Under the pieces are notes generated by a model. The model ran no database searches. It saw nothing but the letters and a program-made list of their open reading frames with translations, and had not been told where the DNA came from. The translations under genes were made by a program, and so were the position numbers. This document shows positions 6,843 to 12,242 of a stretch of 12,242 nucleotides of DNA, in pieces (the first letter of the stretch is position 1; every line of letters begins with the position of its first letter). Source of the stretch: Roseiflexaceae bacterium (GTDB taxonomy: Bacteria > Chloroflexota > Chloroflexia > Chloroflexales > Roseiflexaceae); NCBI GenBank assembly GCA_947462525.1, contig CANHPK010000020.1, forward strand, positions 1 through 12,242. The letters are read 5' to 3'.

Positions 6843-7044
6843 TCCCTCTCTCGATTGATGCGGAAAAGCGTTGTCCCTAACGTCCGTACGGTACACGCAG
6901 AGCCGGAAGGACACCGCCGGCGCTGTATTTCTGCGTTGTACCGTGTTCACCTCCCATACGCTGATTCGGCAGAAAGGGGTCAGAACATCGTTTTGTGTAG
7001 CCTGTGGTGTGGCACGTGCACACATGCAGTATCTGCAACAACAA
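6843..7044. other. Intergenic region upstream of the GNAT gene
   Basis: About 200 bases between the GNAT start and the metK terminator must hold any GNAT promoter. No convincing -35/-10 pair was found on the - strand. Small symmetric elements are present: GCACGTGC (7012-7019) and TGCAG-TAT-CTGCA (7025-7037). Both are short enough to be chance. No small gene is supported. Confidence 0.4.
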
Positions 7045-7080
7045 ATGCCACACCCTGCGCTCTTGCGCAGGGTGTGGCAT
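7045..7080 (-). terminator. Rho-independent terminator of the SAM-cycle operon
   Basis: A perfect 16-bp stem (7045-7060 with 7065-7080) has a 4-base loop (AAGA on the - strand). On the - strand it is followed at once by TTTGTTGTTG. It lies 12 bases after the metK stop, with the layout of an intrinsic terminator closing the operon. Confidence 0.9.
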
Positions 7081-7092
7081 GAAGACTCGGGA

Positions 7093-8304
7093 CTACAGAC
7101 CAGCGGCGCGGCGCAGAGCGTCGGCTTTGTCGGTTGCTTCCCATGGCAGATCGATGTCAGTACGGCCGAAGTGACCGTAGGCAGCGGTCTGGCGATAAAT
7201 CGGCCGGCGCAGCTTCAGGTCGCGGATAATCGCACCTGGGCGCAGGTCGAAGTATTCTGAAATCAGCTTCGAAATCTTGGCTTCGTCGATTTTGTGGGTG
7301 CCATAGGTCTCGATCGAAATCGATACCGGATGTGCAACGCCAATTGCGTACGACAACTGGACTTCGAAGCGGTCTGCAATGCCGGCTGCGACGATGTTCT
7401 TGGCGACATAGCGGGCAGCATAGGCTGCGCTACGGTCGACCTTTGTCGGGTCCTTGCCCGAGAACGCACCACCGCCGTGGCGGGCCACGCCGCCGTAGGT
7501 GTCGACGATGATTTTGCGGCCGGTCAGACCTGCATCACCATGTGGACCACCGACGATGAACTGGCCGGTTGGGTTGATGTGGACGGTTGGCTGACGATCC
7601 ATCAGATGGGCCGGCAACACCTTGGCCAAAATGCGCTCCTGCACGTTCTCACGCAGGTCAGCCTGCGAGATGTCGGCGGTGTGCTGCGTGCTCAACACGA
7701 CCGTGTTGATGCGCTTTGGCTTACCGTATTCGTACTCGACCGTGACCTGGCTCTTGCCGTCTGGTCCGAGGAACGGCATCAAGCCACTCTTGCGGGCAAC
7801 CGCCAATTCACGGGTCAAACGATGCGACAACGCAATGGTCAACGGCATCAGTTCGGGTGTTTCGTTACAGGCGAAGCCGATCATCATACCCTGGTCGCCG
7901 GCACCGACGGCATCGACTTCAGCGTCGGACATTTCGCCGCCGCGGACTTCGAGGGCCTTGTCGACACCCATGGCAATGTCAGGCGATTGACCGTGGATGG
8001 CCACGATAACGCCACATGACTCTGCGTCGAAGTAGAATTTGCCATCGGTGTAGCCGATTTCGCGGACGGTCTTGCGGACCAAATCCTGCACGTCGACATA
8101 CCCGTTGACGGTTACTTCACCCATCACGACGACCAACCCGGTGGTGGTGGCCGTCTCACATGCGACACGCGCACGTGGGTCGATGGCGAGAAATGCATCA
8201 AGTACCGCGTCGGATACCTGATCGCACAGTTTATCCGGGTGTCCTTCGGTCACTGACTCTGACGTAAAGAGCAGCGACTTCGAGTTCATAAATGATGTAG
8301 ACAT
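7093..8304 (-). CDS. metK: S-adenosylmethionine synthetase (methionine adenosyltransferase)
   Basis: This cytoplasmic enzyme makes SAM from methionine and ATP, releasing phosphate and diphosphate. The 403-residue length is normal for bacterial MetK. Signatures are intact: FTSESVTEGHPDK (13-25) with the ATP-site His, GAGDQGMM (134-141) for the adenosyl/methionine region, and the phosphate-binding GGGAFSGKDPTKVDRS (277-292). The ATG at 8304 follows AAAGGAG (8309-8315) at 4 bases. A second Met at residue 6 has no better site. It is the last gene of the operon, 76 bases after ahcY with a perfect hairpin in the gap, and is followed by a terminator. Identity is secure from the motifs. Confidence 0.98.
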   Translation of the reverse strand: MSTSFMNSKSLLFTSESVTEGHPDKLCDQVSDAVLDAFLAIDPRARVACETATTTGLVVVMGEVTVNGYVDVQDLVRKTVREIGYTDGKFYFDAESCGVIVAIHGQSPDIAMGVDKALEVRGGEMSDAEVDAVGAGDQGMMIGFACNETPELMPLTIALSHRLTRELAVARKSGLMPFLGPDGKSQVTVEYEYGKPKRINTVVLSTQHTADISQADLRENVQERILAKVLPAHLMDRQPTVHINPTGQFIVGGPHGDAGLTGRKIIVDTYGGVARHGGGAFSGKDPTKVDRSAAYAARYVAKNIVAAGIADRFEVQLSYAIGVAHPVSISIETYGTHKIDEAKISKLISEYFDLRPGAIIRDLKLRRPIYRQTAAYGHFGRTDIDLPWEATDKADALRRAAGL

Positions 8305-8308
8305 GCGT

Positions 8309-8315
8309 CTCCTTT
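8309..8315 (-). promoter_or_regulatory. metK ribosome binding site
   Basis: AAAGGAG on the - strand, 4 bases before the metK ATG at 8304. It supports residue 1 as the start over the Met at residue 6. Confidence 0.8.
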
Positions 8316-8339
8316 ACTACACAGGATTCGTCGTGACAA

Positions 8340-8370
8340 CCGCAGCGTCAAACTATGTTTGACGCTGCGG
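8340..8370 (-). terminator. Intercistronic hairpin between ahcY and metK
   Basis: A perfect 14-bp stem, CCGCAGCGTCAAAC (8340-8353) with 8357-8370, has a 3-base loop and lies 10 bases after the ahcY stop. On the - strand only a weak T run (TTGTCACG) follows, so it is a leaky terminator, attenuator or mRNA-processing/stability hairpin rather than a full stop. It could set the metK level relative to ahcY. The 76-base gap is too small for a SAM riboswitch aptamer plus expression platform. Confidence 0.6.
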
Positions 8371-8380
8371 CGACGGCGAA

Positions 8381-9643
8381 CTAGGTGCCCTCTTCCCAGG
8401 AACCGAGGTATTTCACCTGCTCGGTGCTGAGCAGATCGTATTTGATGCCCATGGCGCGCAACTTGAGCGCAGCGATTTCGGCATCGACGGCCTTTGGCAA
8501 CGCGTGCACCGCAGCCGACAATTTGCCTTTGTTCTTGAGCAAGAACTCGGTGGCCAGTGCCTGATTGGCAAACGACATGTCCATGACGGCGCTTGGGTGA
8601 CCTTCGGCTGCTGCCAAATTAATCAAGCGACCATCGCCCAACAGGTTGATGCGGCGACCATCTTTGAGGATGTACTGATCAACGAACGGACGTGGCTGGC
8701 GCTTCTCGACCGTGATGGCGTCGAGGTCGTCGATGTTGATTTCGACGTTGAAGTGACCGCTGTTCGAAATGATACAGCCATCCTTCATCACGGCGAAGTC
8801 TTTGGCGCTCAACACGTGCTTGTTACCGGTTGCCGTGACGACGAAGTCAGCCTGTGATACGGCTTCTTCCATCGGCATAACGCGGAAACCGTCCATAGCG
8901 GCTTCGAGTGCCTTGACTGGATCAACTTCAGTCACGATGACCCACGAACCCATGCCACGGGCGCGCTCGGCGATACCGCGTGAGCAGTAGCCGTAGCCAG
9001 CGACAACGAAGGTTTTGCCGGCCAACAACACATTGGTGGCGCGGATGATGCCGTCGAGGGTACTCTGGCCTGTGCCGTAGCGGTTGTCGAACAAGTGCTT
9101 GGTGTCGCTGTCGTTCACTGCAATAACAGGGAAGGGCAACACGCCGTCGGCAGCCATTGCACGCAGACGAATCACGCCCGTGGTCGTCTCTTCGGTGCTG
9201 CCCAACATGGTTGGGATCAGGTCGCGACGTGTTTTGAGGATACCCGACACCAGGTCCGCACCGTCGTCTTGGGTGACATGTGGGTTGTGTGCCAGTGCTG
9301 CCTCGAGATGCTTGTAGTATGTTGCGTTGTCTTCGCCTTTGATGGCATAGACAGGGATTTCTTCGTGCTTGACGAGTGTCGCAGCAATGTCGTCTTGGGT
9401 CGACAACGGGTTCGATGCTGCCAACACGACATCCGCGCCGCCCGCAGCCAACGTGGCCATCAGGTTGGCGGTCTCGGCCGTGACGTGCAGACACGCTGAT
9501 ACGCGCATCCCGGCGAACGGCTTCTCTTTGGCGAAGCGCTCACGGATTTGGCGCAACACGGGCATTTCGTTTTCTGCCCAGTTCATGCGCTTGCGACCCT
9601 GATCGGCTAAGCTAATGTCCTTGATGTCGTACTCTTTACTCAT
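8381..9643 (-). CDS. ahcY: S-adenosylhomocysteine hydrolase (adenosylhomocysteinase)
   Basis: AhcY reversibly splits S-adenosylhomocysteine into homocysteine and adenosine using tightly bound NAD+, relieving product inhibition of methyltransferases. The 420-residue protein is of the shorter type, ending ...YLGSWEEGT, rather than the longer form ending in HYRY. Active-site segments are present: HVTAET (53-58), EETTTGV (151-157), K182, D186 and N187 in TKHLFDN (181-187), and GHFNVEI (296-302). The NAD site reads GYGYCSRG (216-223), with Ser where the third Gly of GxGxxG usually stands. The start at 9643 has GTAGG about 6 bases upstream and a stronger AAGGAG about 10 bases upstream that overlaps the stop of the preceding gene, giving tight coupling (14-base gap). 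A hairpin and metK follow. Confidence 0.97.
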   Translation of the reverse strand: MSKEYDIKDISLADQGRKRMNWAENEMPVLRQIRERFAKEKPFAGMRVSACLHVTAETANLMATLAAGGADVVLAASNPLSTQDDIAATLVKHEEIPVYAIKGEDNATYYKHLEAALAHNPHVTQDDGADLVSGILKTRRDLIPTMLGSTEETTTGVIRLRAMAADGVLPFPVIAVNDSDTKHLFDNRYGTGQSTLDGIIRATNVLLAGKTFVVAGYGYCSRGIAERARGMGSWVIVTEVDPVKALEAAMDGFRVMPMEEAVSQADFVVTATGNKHVLSAKDFAVMKDGCIISNSGHFNVEINIDDLDAITVEKRQPRPFVDQYILKDGRRINLLGDGRLINLAAAEGHPSAVMDMSFANQALATEFLLKNKGKLSAAVHALPKAVDAEIAALKLRAMGIKYDLLSTEQVKYLGSWEEGT

Positions 9644-9657
9644 TGAGAACCTACTCC

Positions 9658-10662
9658 TTACTGCGATTCTTCTTGCCCGATATGCTCACGTAGACCGCTC
9701 GTCAGTGAACGTCGCCACGCGTCAATGACCTGCGCATTGGCATACGAATCCAACAACGATGTTGGGCTTCGCTCTGCGGCAGGCACGGCCACGGCGTGGG
9801 CGAATGCCACGGCCTGCTCCACAAAATGATTGCATGGCGCTACGGCAATCTCATCGAGTTGCGCGAAGTGGGCGCCACGCCAAAGACGAATGGTCGACAC
9901 ACGATCAGGAAAAATCGTGAACGGACGTTCAATCTCTATCACTCCATCATACCCGATTATTCGGGCATTTTGGAAGAAACCACCGACAAAACTCACGCTA
10001 AATGTCGCGTCGATGTCATTTTCGAGCATACAGACTGCGCTTGCCCTGACATCGACCTGATTTCCACCCCACAGTGCCATACCAGTCACCTGAGTCACTG
10101 CAGACGATGTCATCAGTCGCGCATAATGCACCGCGTAACAACCAAGATCAGCAATCGCACCCCCACCGACACGCTCCGTCATGCGGATATCAGCAGGGTT
10201 GTCTTGTCGATACCCGAACCCGACGTGGACCTGCGTGACAGCCCCAATCGCGCCGCTCGCCAGCAGTTCACGTGTCGTGGTGGTCTGTGGATGGTACTGA
10301 TACATCATCCCTTCGCGTACCACAACCCCCGCCGACTGCGCAGCCGATTGCATCAGCGCCACCTCGGCGGCAGTGCATGCGAGCGGCTTTTCGACCAGCA
10401 CATGCACCCCTGCAGCAATAGCCTGCAACGCAATCGGTGCATGCAGATGGTTAGGTAGGGCGATATACACTGCCTCACAGCATTGTGATGCCAGCAACGC
10501 GCCAATATCATCAAATGCCTGCGCCGAAAAATCCTGCGCAAGCACGCGTGCAGCCTCGATGCGCCGCCCATAGACCGCGGTAATGCGATGTCCAGGGGCG
10601 GTATGCATTGCCGCTCCGACTTTTTTGGCAATCCGGCCTGCGCCGATAATCCCCCAGCGCAC
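9658..10662 (-). CDS. Gfo/Idh/MocA-family NAD(P)-dependent oxidoreductase
   Basis: The 334-residue protein has the family's two parts: an N-terminal Rossmann fold with GAGRIA (7-12), the EKP motif (91-93, Lys in the active site), and a C-terminal alpha/beta domain with GGGAIADLGCYAVH (166-179). Relatives oxidise or reduce hydroxyls of sugars, inositols and similar polyols; the substrate cannot be assigned here. The start is GTG at 10660-10662, 2 bases after the TAA of the adenosine kinase gene, with only a weak AGG upstream, so translation is probably coupled. Its stop overlaps the ahcY ribosome binding site. Placement inside the SAM-cycle operon is odd, because no step of that cycle needs a member of this family. 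A dihydrodiol- or 1,5-anhydrofructose-type reductase would have the same motifs. Confidence 0.9.
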   Translation of the reverse strand: MRWGIIGAGRIAKKVGAAMHTAPGHRITAVYGRRIEAARVLAQDFSAQAFDDIGALLASQCCEAVYIALPNHLHAPIALQAIAAGVHVLVEKPLACTAAEVALMQSAAQSAGVVVREGMMYQYHPQTTTTRELLASGAIGAVTQVHVGFGYRQDNPADIRMTERVGGGAIADLGCYAVHYARLMTSSAVTQVTGMALWGGNQVDVRASAVCMLENDIDATFSVSFVGGFFQNARIIGYDGVIEIERPFTIFPDRVSTIRLWRGAHFAQLDEIAVAPCNHFVEQAVAFAHAVAVPAAERSPTSLLDSYANAQVIDAWRRSLTSGLREHIGQEESQ

Positions 10663-10664
10663 GA

Positions 10665-11639
10665 TTAGGCCTGCAACGCCCGGCGAACGGCGTCATCGGC
10701 ACCGAACGACCCGACATAGCGCGTATAAAACTCTGCCGGAGTGTACTGGTGCTCCTGACAGCCATGATGCTCAATAGCGAACGCACCTGCCAACGAAGCC
10801 ATCTTGCCGCATGTCTCTGCCGACAACCCATGTGACATCCCAAAGACAAAGCCAGCGAGATAGGCGTCGCCCGCACCCGTCGGGTCCCGGACCGCGTCGA
10901 CGGGTGCAACATCGATACTTGTTTCGATACGCACACCGCTGCGGGCATCCGACACAATAGATCCTTTGTCGCCGCGCGTAATAACGGTCAACGGTACCCG
11001 TTCGACCAGCTCTTGTTCGGTTTTGCCGGTCATCTGGGCCATCATGGCGAACTCATAGTCGTTGCCGATCAGCGCATATGCTCCGTTGAGCCCATCCAAG
11101 ATCTGATCTGCAGTCAGTCGAGGGGTCTGTTTGCCCGGATCGAACAAAAACGGAACCCCCATCTGGCGGCATTCCGAGACGTAACGGGCCATCGCTTCGG
11201 GATCTGTCGGCGAAATAACCACCAAATCATCTTTGGTCAACCCAAATCCCAACAAGCTCAAGTCGCGTGACCGTGCCATGGCACCGGTATAAAACGCCAC
11301 CAGCTGGTTGTTGGCTTGATCCGTATTAATAAAACACGAAGCGGTGAACTCACCGACGACTTCGTGTACGCCACTTGCATCGACACCGCGGCTTTGCATC
11401 CATGCACGGTATTCACCGAAATCTTGACCTGCCGATGCAACAACCAATGGCTGTGCGCCCAGCAACGCGAGCGAGTAAGCAATGTTGCCAGCAACACCGC
11501 CACGCATGCGCTTCATCGAATCCACCAGAAAGCTCACCGACAACATGTGGACGCGATCGGGCAGAATATGGTCTTTGAAGAGACCGGGGAAATTCATGAT
11601 GTAGTCGTATGCCAACGACCCTGTGACTACCACGCGCAT
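10665..11639 (-). CDS. adoK: Adenosine kinase, PfkB/ribokinase family (AdoK type)
   Basis: The enzyme probably phosphorylates adenosine to AMP with ATP, removing the adenosine released by AhcY. The 324 residues contain the PfkB N-terminal motif RGGVAGN (46-52) and the C-terminal DPTGAGD (252-258) with the catalytic Asp258. From memory, the N-terminal region (TGSLAYDYIMNFPG, then LSVSFLVD and GGVAGN) closely resembles Mycobacterium tuberculosis AdoK (Rv2202c), which also has 324 residues. That similarity and the ahcY neighbour favour adenosine over ribose or fructose; specificity is otherwise uncertain in this family. The ATG at 11639 has AAGGAG 6 bases upstream; the frame is open further upstream, but those codons overlap the preceding gene. 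It lies 11 bases after that gene and 2 bases before the oxidoreductase. Confidence 0.88.
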   Translation of the reverse strand: MRVVVTGSLAYDYIMNFPGLFKDHILPDRVHMLSVSFLVDSMKRMRGGVAGNIAYSLALLGAQPLVVASAGQDFGEYRAWMQSRGVDASGVHEVVGEFTASCFINTDQANNQLVAFYTGAMARSRDLSLLGFGLTKDDLVVISPTDPEAMARYVSECRQMGVPFLFDPGKQTPRLTADQILDGLNGAYALIGNDYEFAMMAQMTGKTEQELVERVPLTVITRGDKGSIVSDARSGVRIETSIDVAPVDAVRDPTGAGDAYLAGFVFGMSHGLSAETCGKMASLAGAFAIEHHGCQEHQYTPAEFYTRYVGSFGADDAVRRALQA

Positions 11640-11645
11640 GGGATT

Positions 11646-11651
11646 CTCCTT
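11646..11651 (-). promoter_or_regulatory. Ribosome binding site fixing the adenosine kinase start
   Basis: AAGGAG on the - strand, 6 bases before the ATG at 11639 and touching the TGA stop (11651-11653) of the upstream gene. It rules out the in-frame upstream Met codons at 11654 and 11714. Confidence 0.85.
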
Positions 11652-12242
11652 CATTCTGTGTATCCACGTATCAACTGCACCAGCAGTGCATCGACCGCTG
11701 CTGCGGTCGTACAAGTCTGTGCAATAACCGCTTCTGCCTGGTCAACGGGGGCTTGTCCGAGCGATTGTGACGGCGCAATCACAAGCCCGCTCCGGAGTTC
11801 CGCGGGGGTAGCGCCCGCCGCCAAAAACCGATGTATTATCGCATACACGCGTGCATCGGTTTGCGCCGTCTCGGCCGTATCTACCGCATCAACCGGGACA
11901 ACGCCGATGCCGACGCGCATCCCTGTGCTGAGTGCACGGACAAGATCTGCAATCACCTGATCATCGACGAGGTGATCCTCCCAATGGGTCACAATCAAAA
12001 CGTCTATCGGCAACTGGACAATCTCGCCCAGGGGGGTCCCGCAGCGCAAAGTCAACGCACGTTGACACGGGATAGCCAACACCACCCGTGCCAGCGCGAC
12101 GAGTAACTCATCACGATCGATTGTCATGAACGGCGAGCGCATCACGTCGTAGAACGGCTCTTCGAGACAGACCATGGCAGGTCGATTGGTGCGCATGACC
12201 GCGTCGGCTTGCAAGCGTGCCCGCAAGCAGCAATGAATCACC
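11651..12242 (-). CDS. MetE/UROD-like TIM-barrel protein, N-terminally truncated by window edge
   Basis: Only the C-terminal 196 or so residues are visible; the frame runs off the window, and no in-window start has a ribosome binding site. The pattern resembles the C-terminal barrel of cobalamin-independent methionine synthase and its relatives: a strand ending in LEEP (about 26-29, like the usual DEP), LTLRCG (63-68), PIDVLIVTHWEDH (78-90), RVGIGVVPVDAVDTAE (109-124) and a late RSGLVIAPSQSLGQ segment (150-163). In true MetE the zinc is held by H-x-C, a Glu and a later Cys (PDCG). Here the HxC position reads LRC and the late position reads APSQSLG, so most ligands are missing. As the first visible gene of a SAM-cycle operon, a role with homocysteine or methyl groups is plausible but unproven; it may be a diverged non-enzymatic or different methyltransferase. 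Confidence 0.6.
   Translation of the reverse strand, partial: VIHCCLRARLQADAVMRTNRPAMVCLEEPFYDVMRSPFMTIDRDELLVALARVVLAIPCQRALTLRCGTPLGEIVQLPIDVLIVTHWEDHLVDDQVIADLVRALSTGMRVGIGVVPVDAVDTAETAQTDARVYAIIHRFLAAGATPAELRSGLVIAPSQSLGQAPVDQAEAVIAQTCTTAAAVDALLVQLIRGYTE

Noticed and set aside
6840..7025. Upstream extension of the GNAT gene by about 61 residues
   Set aside because: The extension has no GNAT similarity, and GAGAGAGGG sits directly before the ATG-ATG pair at 6842/6839.
7294..8019. 241-residue open frame on the + strand across metK
   Set aside because: It lies wholly antisense to a secure metK gene and resembles no known family; long antisense frames are common over GC-rich genes.
8314..8339. 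Possible metK promoter (TTGTCA, 17 bases, TAAAGG on the - strand)
   Set aside because: The -10 match is poor and overlaps the ribosome binding site, leaving no room for a transcript start.
8305..8380. SAM or SAH riboswitch ahead of metK
   Set aside because: The gap is 76 bases, mostly taken by one simple hairpin and the ribosome binding site; no multi-helix aptamer pattern is visible.
11640..11714. Earlier Met codons for the adenosine kinase
   Set aside because: They overlap the upstream gene, and AAGGAG at proper spacing marks 11639; the resulting length also matches the known 324-residue AdoK.

Overview
This looks like a chromosomal segment from a member of the Chloroflexota. That is inferred from style, not from a marker gene: long secreted proteins built from short RCC1-type repeats, Thr-Asn-Thr-Pro linkers and LamG modules are characteristic of that phylum, and the base composition is moderately GC-rich. 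No mobile element, CRISPR array, tRNA or rRNA was seen.

Bases 1-5930 (+ strand) hold two adjacent genes for large extracellular proteins, 11 bases apart and probably one transcript. The first is cut by the window edge. It has the end of an Ig-like domain and a complete seven-bladed RCC1-type propeller that appears to be inserted inside a fibronectin-III-like domain. The second is a complete 1524-residue protein with a signal peptide, two RCC1-type propellers, a fucolectin-like (F-type lectin) domain, a Thr-Pro linker, two LamG-like domains and a long Thr/Ser-rich tail. In the second protein the lectin and linker appear to interrupt the first propeller between its fifth and sixth blades. The pair is probably a cell-surface or secreted glycan-binding system. 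A strong hairpin terminator (5952-5991) ends the block.

Bases 6012-6839 (- strand) encode a stand-alone tandem GNAT acetyltransferase, convergent with the surface genes.

Bases 7093-12242 (- strand) are a tightly packed operon, read from right to left. It holds a partial MetE/UROD-like barrel protein, a PfkB-family adenosine kinase (AdoK type), a Gfo/Idh/MocA oxidoreductase, S-adenosylhomocysteine hydrolase (ahcY) and S-adenosylmethionine synthetase (metK), then a Rho-independent terminator (7045-7080). MetK makes SAM. After methyl transfer, AhcY splits SAH into homocysteine and adenosine, and AdoK removes adenosine as AMP, which pulls the reversible AhcY reaction forward. The two members without an obvious place in this cycle, the oxidoreductase and the barrel protein lacking MetE zinc ligands, are the most interesting open questions on this strand. 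A perfect 14-bp hairpin lies between ahcY and metK.
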